Source: AC-32 sp963766375 (GTDB taxonomy: Bacteria; Actinomycetota; Thermoleophilia; Gaiellales; Gaiellaceae). From it: DNA of 26,377 nucleotides. The notes beneath the pieces were generated by a model. That model did no database searches, was not told the DNA's origin, and saw only the letters and a list, made by a program, of their open reading frames with translations. Shown here piece after piece: positions 6,972 through 15,505 of this stretch. The translations under genes and the position numbers were made by a program. How positions within the stretch are numbered: position 1 is the first letter of the stretch; every line of letters starts with the position of its first letter. The DNA is taken from assembly GCA_963766375.1 (NCBI GenBank), contig CAVXZG010000014.1:1-26377 (forward strand), given 5' to 3'.

Positions 6972-7094
6972 GTTGGGCCGCCTTTCGTTTCCGCAGTGGT
7001 ACGCCGAGATAGACAGTCGGCCCGAAGTCGGTCTCGCCCGATCCCTCGAAGGAGCGCTTCTCGCTCCATCCGGTCTGTTTTCTACGGTTGGCGC

Positions 7095-7837
7095 GTGCAG
7101 TCGGCCCCTCTTCAGCGCGGAGTCGCCGAGTTCGTCGGCACGTTCACGCTCGTCTTCGTCGGCGTCGGCTCGATCATTGCCGTGCACGGGAGCCAATCTG
7201 ACGGTGATCGCGCTCGCGCACGGGCTCGCGATCGGCGTGATGGCCTCTGCGGTGGGCCACATCTCGGGCGGGCACTTCAACCCGGCGGTCACGCTCGGTT
7301 TCATGGTTACGAGGAGGATCGAGGCACGGCTCGCGGCGACCTACTGGTTCGCGCAGATCACCGCGGCCATCCTCGCCGCGTTCCTCCTGACCGCAGTGCT
7401 GCCTCAGCCGGCCGTGGATGCGGTCGACCTGGGCGTCCCGGCTCTTGGAATCGGGGATCAGCCCCGGGGCGGGGGTCGTGATCGAGGGCATCCTGACCTT
7501 CTTCCTGGTCTGGGTGATCTTCGCGACCGCCGCCGACCCGCGCGGCGCGTTCGCCTCGATCTCGGGGCTCGCGATCGGCTTCACGATCACGCTCGACATC
7601 TGCATGGGCGGCGTGTACACCGGCGCTGCGATGAACCCGGCGCGGGCGCTCGGCCCGCAGCTCGTGCAGAACGTCTGGAGCAACGCCTGGGTCTGGTACG
7701 TAGGGCCCGCAATCGGGGCGGTCGCGGCCGCGTACCTCTACGACTACCTCTACCTGCGGCCGCCCTCACCCGAGCCGGTCGGGCCACCCGAGACTGGGCT
7801 CGAAGAGCCGGGCGCGGGGGAGACGGCGCTGAGCTAG
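7095..7837 (+). pseudogene. Aquaporin (MIP family), two frameshifts
   Basis: Three frames joined give a complete six-TM channel of about 247 residues. The first frame, from GTG 7095, reads GVAEFVGTFTLVFVGVGSII (TM1). The second carries LAIGVMASAVGHISGGHFNPAVTLG with the first NPA half-helix, then TM3. The third carries VIEGILTFFLVWVIF, a later GGVYTGAAMNPARALGP (second NPA) and WVWYVGPAIGAVAAAYLYDYL (TM6). Both NPA motifs and the TM1 Glu are present, so a water or small-solute channel is certain as ancestry. Shifts fall near 7184-7186 and 7449-7450, each one extra base. Solute specificity (water or glycerol) is not evident. The cupredoxin gene follows 30 bp later. Confidence 0.8.
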
Positions 7838-7867
7838 GTCGCGCTCCCGCCGTGGTAGTTTCCCGCG

Positions 7868-8413
7868 GTGCTGCTGCTCGGCCTCTCCACCAGTCACAAG
7901 GTTGGCCTCGCCCTCGCGGCGGCCGGCTTCGCGGGCTTCTCGCTGATCGTCTCGATGCTGGTGCCGCGCTGGCGGCCGCAGTTCCCGGGACGAGGGCTGC
8001 CGCTGTTCCTTGTGGTCTGCGTGCTGATGTTCTTCGGGATGCTCGCCGCGGTCTTCGTCCTCGGCAAGGAGTCGGAGCCCGAGGCCGCCGGGAACGAAAC
8101 GACCGCCGCGACGCAGACGACCGAGACCGGGCAGGCGGTGCAGAGCGTGTCGGTGTCCGAGGTCGACTACAAGATCCGCCTTCCGGAGACGACGCTCAAG
8201 GCCGGCAAGTACAGCTTTGAAGTGCAAAACCAGGGCAAGGTGCCGCACAACCTCGTCATCAAGGGAACCGGCGTGGACGAGGCCACCTCCGACCTCGCCC
8301 CCGGCGTGAGCGAGTCCTTGACCGTGGAGCTGAAGCCCGGCTCGTACGAGTTCTACTGTTCCATTCCAGGGCACAAGCAGCTTGGAATGGATCAGAAGGT
8401 GACGGTCTCCTAG
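7868..8413 (+). CDS. Membrane-anchored cupredoxin
   Basis: A 181-residue protein with two N-terminal hydrophobic segments (about 12-32, VGLALAAAGFAGFSLIVSMLV, and 44-66, LPLFLVVCVLMFFGMLAAVFVL), a Thr/Glu-rich linker, and a plastocyanin-like domain from about 95 to the end. The type-1 copper ligands are all visible: His in KVPHNLVIKG, Cys and His in EFYCSIPGHKQ, and Met in LGMDQ. It should bind copper outside the membrane and carry electrons or store copper. The partner is unknown and no oxidase gene is adjacent. TAGTTT (7856-7861) ends 6 bp before GTG 7868, which fixes the start as leaderless and suggests transcription independent of the aquaporin. Confidence 0.85.
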   Translation: MLLLGLSTSHKVGLALAAAGFAGFSLIVSMLVPRWRPQFPGRGLPLFLVVCVLMFFGMLAAVFVLGKESEPEAAGNETTAATQTTETGQAVQSVSVSEVDYKIRLPETTLKAGKYSFEVQNQGKVPHNLVIKGTGVDEATSDLAPGVSESLTVELKPGSYEFYCSIPGHKQLGMDQKVTVS

Positions 8414-8507
8414 CCGGTCTTGATGAGCTCAGTTCCGGTACGAAGGCGGCGCGTGACGACCGGGTTGCCGTCGCTCGCTGCGTGAGTACATTTCGAGTCG
8501 AGATGAC

Positions 8508-10265
8508 GTGAACGTCATCGGTATCAGCGGGCTCGACAACAGCGTCGCATTCAAGCGGCGAGAACTGCCCGATCTCGATCCGCGGGAGTACCGGATCGCC
8601 CAGGGCTTTGACTCGGCTGCCGCGCTCGTCACGGACGACGATGTCGCCGCGGCGGTCGCTGAGGAGCGTTTCACCGGTGAGAAATCCACGGGGGCGTTTC
8701 CGCGCAATGCGATCCTCTACTGCTTAGAGGCGGCCGGGCTCGAACCCGCGGACGTCGACCACATCGCGCACGGCTTCGCCTACCGGCCGCTGTCGCTTCA
8801 CGAACCGGGGTCGCTCGAGCAGCGTCGGTATAGCGAGGTCTATGCACCGGAGGTGACGGCCAGGCGAGCCGAGAACATGTTTTCCGGCTGGAGCTCGCGC
8901 TTCGTCAGCGTCCCGCACCACGTCGCCCATGCAGCCAGCGCCTTTTACCTCAGTGGCTTCGATGATGCGCTCATCGTCATCGCGGATGCGATGGGCGAGA
9001 TCGAGAGCCTCACGGTCGCAGTCGGCGAGGGCGATGCGATCCGCGTGCTACGGCGCTACTCGATTCGGCAGTCGCTCGGGATCCTGTACAGCGTTTTCAC
9101 GCTCTACCTGGGCTTCGAGATGATGATGGACGAATACAAGGTCATGGGACTCGCGCCGTACGGCGACGCCGGGCGCTACCGCGCCGAGATGCAGCAGGTG
9201 ATCGAGCTCGGCGACGAGGGCTCCTACCAGATTCCGCTCCTCGCCCGTAACCAGTCAGAAGAATGGGAAACGCACCGTGGTGCCCTGCGTGCGCTGGGCG
9301 AGCTCTTCGGGGAACGGCGCGAGCCCGGCTCCCCCGTCGACGAACGCCACCGCGACGCCGCGGCCGCTGTTCAGGCCGGTCTCGAGGCCGCGATCTTCCA
9401 CGTTTTGGAGCACTTTCGGCAGGTTACTGGTGCGCGTCGCCTGTGCATGGCCGGCGGCGTCGCGTTGAATTGCACCGTGAACGGACTCATCGCCGACCGG
9501 GGGATGTTCGAAGACATCTTCGTGCAGCCGGCTGCTGCGGACGACGGGTCAGCGCTGGGTGCGGCCTTGCACGTTCACCACACCTTCGGACGCGGGGTAC
9601 GGCGGTCGCGAATGAAGATGCCGTACTGGGGCCCCGATCTCACAGAAGACGCGATCGTGGCGGCGCTCGCAGCCCGTCAGGACGTGACAGCGCTCCGGTA
9701 CGACGACTTTGACCAGCTGATCCGGGTCGCGGCCGAACGGCTCGCGGTGGGAGAGGTCGTCGCTTGGGCCCAAGGGCGGCTCGAATTTGGGCCGCGGGCG
9801 CTCGGGAACAGGAGCATTCTCGGCGATCCGCGCGACGCGAAGATGCGCGACCACATCAACGAGCTGATCAAGCAGCGCGAGGAGTTCCGGCCGTTCGCTC
9901 CGGCGGTAGTGGCCGAGTCCGCGAGCGAGTACTTCGAGATCGCCGAAGGAAAGGAGCGTTACTACCCGCACATGTTGTTCGTCGCGCGGACGCGGCCTGA
10001 ATATCGCGACCAGCTCGGGGCGGTCACCCACGTGGACGGATCAGCCCGACTCCAGACGGTGGCTGAGCAGGAGAACCCGCGCTTCTGGGCTTTGCTCAAG
10101 AAGTTCGAGGAGCTCGCAGGCTTGCCGGTGCTACTGAACACATCCTTCAATCTCAGGGGCCAGCCGATCGTCAAGGATCCAGCAGTCGCTCTGGAGACGT
10201 TCGTGGTCTCAAACTTGGACGCGCTTGTGCTTGGTGACTACCTGGTCACGCAGAGTCCCGGATAA
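8508..10265 (+). CDS. Carbamoyltransferase (NodU/TobZ/CmcH family)
   Basis: A full-length 585-residue enzyme that makes carbamoyl-adenylate from carbamoyl phosphate and ATP and passes the carbamoyl group to a hydroxyl of a sugar or natural product. The N-terminal Kae1-like half has the metal-binding HHVAH (137-141), IVIADAMGE (about 157-164) and GGVALNCTVN (316-325). The C-terminal YrdC-like half has EFGPRALGNRSIL (426-438) for carbamoyl phosphate, then EEFRPFAPAV and LNTSFNLRGQPIV. All hallmarks are intact. No sugar synthesis, polyketide or Nod-type genes surround it, so the acceptor is unknown. A glycolipid, envelope polysaccharide or small metabolite is possible. The GTG start gives the family's usual VIGISG N-terminus. 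Family: very sure. Substrate: unknown. Confidence 0.92.
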   Translation: MNVIGISGLDNSVAFKRRELPDLDPREYRIAQGFDSAAALVTDDDVAAAVAEERFTGEKSTGAFPRNAILYCLEAAGLEPADVDHIAHGFAYRPLSLHEPGSLEQRRYSEVYAPEVTARRAENMFSGWSSRFVSVPHHVAHAASAFYLSGFDDALIVIADAMGEIESLTVAVGEGDAIRVLRRYSIRQSLGILYSVFTLYLGFEMMMDEYKVMGLAPYGDAGRYRAEMQQVIELGDEGSYQIPLLARNQSEEWETHRGALRALGELFGERREPGSPVDERHRDAAAAVQAGLEAAIFHVLEHFRQVTGARRLCMAGGVALNCTVNGLIADRGMFEDIFVQPAAADDGSALGAALHVHHTFGRGVRRSRMKMPYWGPDLTEDAIVAALAARQDVTALRYDDFDQLIRVAAERLAVGEVVAWAQGRLEFGPRALGNRSILGDPRDAKMRDHINELIKQREEFRPFAPAVVAESASEYFEIAEGKERYYPHMLFVARTRPEYRDQLGAVTHVDGSARLQTVAEQENPRFWALLKKFEELAGLPVLLNTSFNLRGQPIVKDPAVALETFVVSNLDALVLGDYLVTQSPG

Positions 10266-10570
10266 GGCTGCAAAAGGCGGGATCGTGCTCGCGAGCCGAG
10301 GACGAGTCGGTTAGACAGGCAGCGTCAGAACGAGCACGGCCACCCGCTGGATCCGCTCGAGCGCGACACGGCCCCGCGGCCACGCGGTTCTTGAAGCCCT
10401 GTGCAACGCTGGGGCAACGCGAATGGAGCAGCTCTGCAGAGGCCGCTTGAAGCTGAAGTGCGCTCACGTTTTCGGAAATGAGGCGAACTCGCAAGTAGCA
10501 CGCTCGCCCCCAGCCGATGGAGAAGTACGGCTGAGGCCAGCAACGAGACGGCTGCGCATATGCTCGGGAG
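10266..10570. other. Intergenic, no gene seen
   Basis: About 300 bp without a credible frame. It holds CTCACGTTTTCGGAA at 10463-10477, repeated exactly at 11571-11585 on the other side of the next gene, and TATGCT at 10559-10564, placed as a leaderless -10 for the gene at 10571. No terminator for the carbamoyltransferase is obvious. Confidence 0.5.
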
Positions 10571-11416
10571 ATGGCTCGTCGCACTGTCGGTCCGCGCCGC
10601 TCCGACTCGCCTCGGACGTACGTGCGCTCGACACGGATCATCGGCGGCCTTTGTGTGCTCGCCCTTGCCGGGGCGGTCGTCTGGGATCTCATTAACGACG
10701 AGTTCTGGTTTCGCCACACGCTTTTCACGGCCCTCGTCGCGAGCCTGATCGTCGTCGCGGTGACCGCGGCGGTACTCAACGAAGTGCTCGAGCGTAGACA
10801 GCGAGAGCGCTGGTCCGTGCTCGCTCAGTACGCACTGTTCGACTTGGTCCGCACGGCTCGACTCGTGTGGACCGGTTTGCTCGAGCTCGCCGGTCTCGCT
10901 CCGGACGGAGAGCTCGAGGACGGGGCGCTCGCAGCCGGCTCCGAGGCAGTGCTCGATACGCCGCGTCTCGCCGCGGCGATCGACGAAATGCTCGCCAGCG
11001 CCGACCGCCGCGAACAACTACACCGGCTGATCGCAAGGCTGCTCGCTCACGGCGAAGGGGTACTCGGACGCTGGGCCAATGTGATGGTCCAATCGGGTAC
11101 GTACGCGGAGATCGTCGATCGCCACGTCGAGCTCTACAGTCGCGTGTACTGGTGGGGCAGCGTCCTCGACGAATCGGACCCGCTCGAAGAGCACCTGAAT
11201 CGGCCGAGGTTGAGCCGCCTCAGCCCAGCGACCCAAGCGAGCGGGCCGATCGAGGACGAGTGGCTACGCGACAACCTCGTCGCTATCGCGCAACTCGCGG
11301 AGTCCCTCGATCGAAGCTCGTTTGAACTCGCGATGCGGATCGTCCCGTTCGAATGGTGGGCCGCGCAACTGCCTGACCGACCTTCGACGGCAGAAAATAG
11401 TTTCACGCATCGGTGA
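10571..11416 (+). CDS. Two-TM protein with cytoplasmic helical domain, unknown
   Basis: A 281-residue protein I do not recognise. A basic N-terminus (about 20 residues, many Arg) precedes two TMs, near 23-41 (IIGGLCVLALAGAVVWDLI) and 50-69 (TLFTALVASLIVVAVTAAVL). The remaining 210 residues are charged and look largely helical (NEVLERRQRERW, AAIDEMLASADRREQLHRLIARLL, WANVMVQSGTYAEIVDRHVELYSRVYWWGSVLD), without enzymatic motifs. ATG 10571 lies 6 bp after TATGCT, a leaderless signature that fixes the start. The gene is monocistronic and flanked by gene-poor DNA and a 15-bp repeat, which could mean transfer, but codon use is not clearly foreign. Confidence 0.7.
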   Translation: MARRTVGPRRSDSPRTYVRSTRIIGGLCVLALAGAVVWDLINDEFWFRHTLFTALVASLIVVAVTAAVLNEVLERRQRERWSVLAQYALFDLVRTARLVWTGLLELAGLAPDGELEDGALAAGSEAVLDTPRLAAAIDEMLASADRREQLHRLIARLLAHGEGVLGRWANVMVQSGTYAEIVDRHVELYSRVYWWGSVLDESDPLEEHLNRPRLSRLSPATQASGPIEDEWLRDNLVAIAQLAESLDRSSFELAMRIVPFEWWAAQLPDRPSTAENSFTHR

Positions 11417-11657
11417 TCCCTCCTAGCCGTACTCCTCGACCGCCCCGAGCAGCCCGTCCACGACTCCGCCTAAGCCCGAACGCTTGCAACCCGCTTGCAG
11501 CTAGCCGACAAACGGCTTCTAGCCAAGCCATATCTAGGCAGCGCACCCGGTAGGCGAGCGGGCAGTCATTCTCACGTTTTCGGAATTCAGCTAAGCGCCG
11601 GGCAAGGCGTCCTAGCAGTCAGCGAAACTGCATCGCCACTGGCGAATCACGAAGCTG
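11417..11657. other. Gene-poor spacer with a 15-bp repeat
   Basis: No frame here looks coding. CTCACGTTTTCGGAA at 11571-11585 is the second copy of the motif at 10463-10477, so the pair flanks the two-TM gene. Short GCTTGCA repeats occur near 11480-11505. No tRNA or terminator for the upstream gene is clear. Confidence 0.4.
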
Positions 11658-11693
11658 CATCGCGGCCCCGGCCGGTCGGTCGGGGCCGCGATG
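11658..11693 (-). terminator. Terminator of the second Asp-box gene
   Basis: A perfect 13-bp stem (CATCGCGGCCCCG / CGGGGCCGCGATG) with a 10-nt loop lies just 6 bp beyond the stop of the minus-strand gene at 11699. It is very stable. Confidence 0.8.
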
Positions 11694-11698
11694 AACGG

Positions 11699-13234
11699 TC
11701 AAGGAGTGATCGTTCCCAGGTAGGTGTTGTCCGGGTCGGTGGGCGTCGGCGCCGAGAAGAACGGCATGAAGTTGTTGCCGATCGTTGTCATGCCCTCATA
11801 GTCGCCGAGGAAGTAGCCGCCGGCGGTCGCGGCGTTCTCGAGGTTGAACGGGCCGAACACGTGACTTTCCGACCAGCTCGCGGGGTCGGTGCAATCGGTG
11901 CTCGGGTGGCAGTGGACGAACCACTGGTCGGTCGGCAGCCCAGGCACCGGAGTGTTGTTGCGGAAGTCGTAGTACGTCACGCCGACCGTGCCGTCACTCG
12001 CCACCGCAAGGGACGGGACGAACGCCGCCGTGTTGCCGGACTTGTCGATCCGCGCGAGCGGCGACCAGGTCAGGCCTCCGTCCGTCGACTGCGTGAAGAC
12101 CATCGTGCTGTGGACCTTCCCGTTCGTCTTCTCGCTGCCGAAGCTGTCGCACCAGACGACGTAGAGGTTGCCGTAGCCCGGGCTGCCCCGGTTGAGGTCG
12201 GCCGCGATCAGCGGCAGGAAGCAGCCTGTGCGGATGCGCGCACCCGTGTCCGGGTCGGACGTGCCGACGGATCGGTCGGGTGCCACCTCGATCGGGTCAG
12301 ACCAAGTCGCTCCATGGTCGGTCGAGCGCATCACCATGGTGTCGTAGCCCGGTGTGTTGCGGCCCGAGCCCTGCAGCATGTCGAAAACGTCGACGAGCGT
12401 CCCGTCCGGCAGCACGGCGATCACGTTGCCGATCGTGCCGGTGAGGCTGGAGCTCGCGTAGAGCGTCCGCGCCGGCTCCCACGTCGTGCCGCCGTCGGTC
12501 GTGCGGGCGAACAGCGTGTCGCCGCGAAAGGCGAACGAGTTTTCCGCACTCGGAGTCTCGGATTTACCAGGCTTGCGGAGGCGGTCCCAGATCGCGTAGA
12601 CATAGTTCGAGTCGAACGGATCGGCGGTGATCGACTCCTTGTCGTTGAAGAAGTACGGCGCGACGTCCGCGTCGCCGATGTTGCGCTGAAGGGTGACGGG
12701 TTCGCTCCAGGTGTCTCCGCCGTCGGTCGACTTGCTGACGAGGATCGCGCTGCCGGTCTGCGTGGCGTCGCCGGCGAAGGTCAGGGAGAGGCTGATGAAG
12801 TACGCGGTCCCGTCCGGTGAGAACGTGATCCACGGATCTGACGCGCGCTGATAGTCGCCGTGGTTCGCAACGGTCCCGTCGGAGCAGGTCGTGAAGTGCG
12901 GGTACGTCGTGCTCCACGACAGTCCGCCGTCATGGCTCACCGACGCAGCCAGTCCCCTGGCGCCGCCGAAGCTGAGCCGGTCCTGCTGATAGACGCCGAT
13001 GATGTTCGCCGGGTCTTTCGGATTCACCGCGACGAACGGCTCGAGTTCGCTGTTCACCCAGTCGACCTCGCCCGGGAAGATGAATGCAGAGATGTCACAC
13101 GACGCGAACGGACTCGTGCTCGAGGCCTGTATCACCGAGGTCGTGGCGTACGGCCCCGCCGAGGCAACCGCCACCGGGAAGAGGATCAACAGCGCGGAAA
13201 CGGCCGCGGCGGTCCGCGGAAAGCCTTTCTTCAT
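11699..13234 (-). CDS. Secreted Asp-box (sialidase-fold) protein, second copy type
   Basis: A 511-residue exported protein. Start 13234 follows GGAGGT by 6 bases and opens a clear signal peptide (MKKGFPRTAA, hydrophobic 10-20, cleavage near ASA at 24-26); a longer frame upstream has no ribosome site. Five Asp boxes are visible near 100-107 (HDGGLSW), 169-176 (TDGGDTW), 245-252 (TDGGTTW), 304-311 (TDHGATW) and about 375-382 (TDGGLTW), consistent with a beta-propeller. It shares the FNDKE motif (196-200) with the protein at 3140-4735 but the rest is divergent. Catalytic residues of sialidases are not evident. It may bind or process extracellular glycans or act as a surface adhesin. It is monocistronic with its own terminator. 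Confidence 0.85.
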   Translation of the reverse strand: MKKGFPRTAAAVSALLILFPVAVASAGPYATTSVIQASSTSPFASCDISAFIFPGEVDWVNSELEPFVAVNPKDPANIIGVYQQDRLSFGGARGLAASVSHDGGLSWSTTYPHFTTCSDGTVANHGDYQRASDPWITFSPDGTAYFISLSLTFAGDATQTGSAILVSKSTDGGDTWSEPVTLQRNIGDADVAPYFFNDKESITADPFDSNYVYAIWDRLRKPGKSETPSAENSFAFRGDTLFARTTDGGTTWEPARTLYASSSLTGTIGNVIAVLPDGTLVDVFDMLQGSGRNTPGYDTMVMRSTDHGATWSDPIEVAPDRSVGTSDPDTGARIRTGCFLPLIAADLNRGSPGYGNLYVVWCDSFGSEKTNGKVHSTMVFTQSTDGGLTWSPLARIDKSGNTAAFVPSLAVASDGTVGVTYYDFRNNTPVPGLPTDQWFVHCHPSTDCTDPASWSESHVFGPFNLENAATAGGYFLGDYEGMTTIGNNFMPFFSAPTPTDPDNTYLGTITP

Positions 13235-13438
13235 GCCGCACCTCCATCCGATTGCAACGAGACCCCTGCGAGCATCATCCTGCGATGGGCGACGGACTGT
13301 CAAGCGAGCGAACCTCCAAGGCGTACCTCGCCACGGCCGTATCCCCACACTGATCTCGCCGGCCACGGGTAGAACCAGTTGGTAGCCGCGCGAACACCCT
13401 GCAAATCAAGCGCTGTGCGCCAGTCGGCGCCAGTCCCG

Positions 13439-13468
13439 AGCGGTTCTTTTAGCGGTTCTGAGCGGTAC
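13439..13468. repeat. Three spaced AGCGGT repeats next to tRNA-Ser(CGA)
   Basis: AGCGGTTCT at 13439-13447 and 13451-13459, then AGCGGTAC at 13461-13468, with 12- and 10-bp periods. The cluster lies on the 3' side of the tRNA-Ser genes. It resembles integrase arm repeats seen near tRNA attachment sites, but no tRNA 3' duplication is visible here. The rest of 13235-13497 shows no gene. Confidence 0.3.
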
Positions 13469-13497
13469 GAGAGAGGCGTTCGAGCCGGGCCGCCGAG

Positions 13498-13533
13498 AAG
13501 CCGAAACCCGCAGCGCGTAGCGGGTTTCGGCTT
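13498..13533 (-). terminator. Terminator of tRNA-Ser(CGA)
   Basis: A 14-bp perfect stem (AAGCCGAAACCCGC / GCGGGTTTCGGCTT) with an 8-nt loop lies 7 bp past the tRNA 3' end on the minus strand. Confidence 0.75.
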
Positions 13534-13540
13534 GCTCTAG

Positions 13541-13629
13541 CGGAGGGGGAGGGATTTGAACCCTCGTCGGACCTAACGGCCCGAAACGGTTTTCGAGACC
13601 GCCGCATTCGACCGCTCTGCCACCCCTCC
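13541..13629 (-). tRNA. tRNA-Ser (anticodon CGA)
   Basis: An 89-nt class II tRNA. Acceptor GGAGGGG / CCCCTCC, discriminator G, anticodon loop CTCGAAA giving CGA, which reads UCG. A long variable arm and a T loop within GGTTCAAATCC identify it as serine. CCA is not encoded. Confidence 0.95.
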
Positions 13630-13755
13630 GATGATCGCGGGGAAACAGGTTACAGCTCCCCTCCTCGCGTTTCTGGGGCCGGGCCAGCGGCAAGAGCGGC
13701 CCAGTCCCCCGCACGGGGTCGAGGCGGCTCGCCGCCGCAGAGGACGCGGCCAGGA

Positions 13756-13847
13756 CGGAGAAGGAGGGATTCGAACCCTCGAGGCAGGGATTCTCCCCAC
13801 CTAACGCCTTAGCAGGGCGCCGCCTTCAGCCACTCGGCCACTTCTCC
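13756..13847 (-). tRNA. tRNA-Ser (anticodon GCT)
   Basis: A 92-nt class II tRNA. Acceptor GGAGAAG / CTTCTCC, discriminator G, anticodon loop CTGCTAA giving GCT, which reads AGC and AGU. The long variable arm supports serine. It lies 126 bp upstream of tRNA-Ser(CGA) on the same strand, so they may share a transcript. Confidence 0.95.
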
Positions 13848-13880
13848 GGAAGCGACAGGATAGCCGACCATTCTGCTGGT

Positions 13881-15169
13881 TCAGGCCAAGCGTTCTGCGG
13901 TTTCGGCCACGCGCTCGATCAGGCCTGCCGCCTTGGTCGTTCCAGGATCCGCCTGCAGGCGGGCCGAGATCCGGCCCAGGCGCTGGCGCAGCGTTTCGTC
14001 CGCCAGGAGTTGGTCGATCGCCCCGCGTAGCTCGTCCGGCTCGTGGCCGTACGTGTCGAGCCGCACGCCGTAGCCCAGCTCATGCACGCGCTGCGCGTTG
14101 TCGTACTGGTCCCAGAAGAGCGGCAGCACGACCATCGGCTTGCCGAAGAAGAAGCTCTCGGTGACCGTGTTGTTGCCGCCGTGCGTGACCACCAGGTCGA
14201 CCTCGGGCAGGATCCGCGTCTGCGGCAGGAACTCGGCGCCGGTCATGTTGTCGGCGAGCTCGAAAAGCTCGTGCTGCGGTCCCTTCGAGACCACAAAGCG
14301 GTGCGGGCTCTCGGCGAGCTCGTCCACGAGCCTGCGCATCAGCTCGACGTCCGCCGAGCCCAGGCTGCCGAGGCTCAGGTAGACGAGCTTCTCACCGTCG
14401 CGAAAGCCCTCGGGCTCGGCCCAGTCGGCATCGGTTCCGCGCACGCAGGAGTCGAGCCGGTGCCAGGTCGGCCCGAGTGGCCGAGCGCGCGGGTAGTCGG
14501 CCTCCTCGGGATAGAGGTAGAGGTTCAGCCAGGGCGACTCGTGGATGAACTCGAGCTCCGGGAGGGGCGGGGCCCTCTGTTCGCGCATGAAGGCGTCGAA
14601 GTCCTCCCAGAGCGGGCCGGTGGGCGCGCTCGTACTCGGCACGGAACTCCTCCCAGCCCGCGCGGTCGGCCTCGCGGATAGCCCGAGAAGGTCGGCGGTA
14701 GCTCCGGATCCTTCAGCTCGCAGGGGTTGCAGGACACGATTCGCACCCAGGGCCGCCCGTAGGTCTGCAGCGCGGCGAAACCGACGACGTTGTCTTCGAC
14801 CACGACGTCCGGCTCCAGCTCGTCCAGCAGCTCGTGCAGCCGCGGCTCCACGTACTTCGCGCCGTCCACCAGCGCCTGCCAGGTCGGCTGGATGAAGCCC
14901 TCGAGCTGCTCGATCGTCGGCTTGCGAAAGACCGGCGACGTGTCGCGGATGAAGTCCTTCCAGAACTGGCCCGGTTCCTCCTCCTGCTCCGGCGGCGGGC
15001 CGAGGCGCATCGTCGCCTCCTCGAAGCCCTTCTCCTCGAGGGTGCCGGCGAACGACTCCTCGACGATGAACACGACCCGGTGGCCACGCTGCCGCAGCAC
15101 GTCCCCGATCCCGACGCAGTTGTTGGTCGGCCCGAAGGCGCCCTCGGGGAAGAAGACGATCGTTGCCAT
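13881..15169 (-). pseudogene. UDP-glycosyltransferase (GT1/MGT type), two frameshifts
   Basis: Repaired length is about 429 residues. The N-terminal part from ATG 15169 reads MATIVFFPEGAFGPTNNCVG and continues with an acceptor domain (GDVLRQRGHRVVFIVEESF, DELEPDVVVEDNVVGFAAL). After two frame changes the C-terminal donor domain follows with LVYLSLGSLGSAD and the diagnostic HGGNNTVTESFFFGKP then LFWDQYDNAQRV, the nucleotide-sugar motif of GT1 enzymes. It probably glycosylates a small hydrophobic acceptor; the substrate is unknown. The shifts lie near 14673-14678 and 14613-14617, and each fits one extra base in a GC run. No premature damage is seen elsewhere. It lies between two serine tRNAs. 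Confidence 0.75.
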
Positions 15170-15187
15170 CGAGAAGCCGATCCTACG

Positions 15188-15222
15188 GCGCGATACCCTC
15201 ACTCTCGCTTGGAGAGGTGTCC
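15188..15222 (+). repeat. Copy 1 of a 35-bp tRNA-Ser(GGA) leader repeat
   Basis: This is identical to 15388-15422 and exactly 200 bp before it. It contains the upstream region (GATACCCTC, probable -10) and the first 12 nt of tRNA-Ser(GGA), then diverges. No rest of a tRNA follows; instead a terminator-like hairpin begins 4 bp later. Confidence 0.85.
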
Positions 15223-15226
15223 TTAG

Positions 15227-15253
15227 CACGGGGAAACCCCTGGTTCCCCCGTG
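15227..15253 (+). terminator. Hairpin after the truncated tRNA-Ser leader
   Basis: CACGGGG (15227-15233) can pair with CCCCGTG (15247-15253), with an alternative inner GGGG/CCCC hairpin. It resembles the terminator after the intact tRNA-Ser(GGA) (both contain GGTTCCCCC), so promoter, 12 nt of tRNA and terminator are retained while the tRNA body is missing. Confidence 0.45.
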
Positions 15254-15387
15254 AGCCCCCTCCTTGACCACGAAGCCGTCCTTCTGCCGTTTCGGGAGCC
15301 GCCTTCTCGGGTGGTGGCCCTGGCGCGCGACGTGAGCCTCCCGGCCGGCAAAGCCGGCCTCCGGCGGCCCAGCGACGCGGACCACGA
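15254..15387. other. Spacer between the two tRNA-Ser leader copies
   Basis: No gene is supported. A frame on + (15251-15433) has no ribosome site and runs into the tRNA. A GGCCGGC-AAA-GCCGGCC hairpin at 15343-15359 is the only notable structure. Confidence 0.4.
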
Positions 15388-15422
15388 GCGCGATACCCTC
15401 ACTCTCGCTTGGAGAGGTGTCC
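15388..15422 (+). repeat. Copy 2 of the 35-bp repeat, leading the intact tRNA
   Basis: The 23 bp before tRNA-Ser(GGA) plus its first 12 nt; identical to 15188-15222. In this copy it is followed by the complete tRNA. Confidence 0.85.
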
Positions 15423-15499
15423 GAGCGGTCTAAGGAGCGCGACTGGAAATCGCGTATGGGCTGAAAGGTCCATCGCGGGTTCAAATCCCGCCCTCTCCG
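15411..15499 (+). tRNA. tRNA-Ser (anticodon GGA)
   Basis: An 89-nt class II tRNA. Acceptor GGAGAGG / CCTCTCC, discriminator G, anticodon stem CGCGA / TCGCG around CTGGAAA, giving GGA, which reads UCC and UCU. The long variable arm and T loop (GGTTCAAATCC) fit serine. CCA is not encoded. Confidence 0.96.
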
Positions 15500-15505
15500 C
15501 TTCAC

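Noticed and set aside
13406..13714. Minus-strand frame through tRNA-Ser(CGA)
   Set aside because: It translates the tRNA itself; the tail TAKRTARDWRRLAHSA was considered as an integrase remnant but no integrase motif is present.
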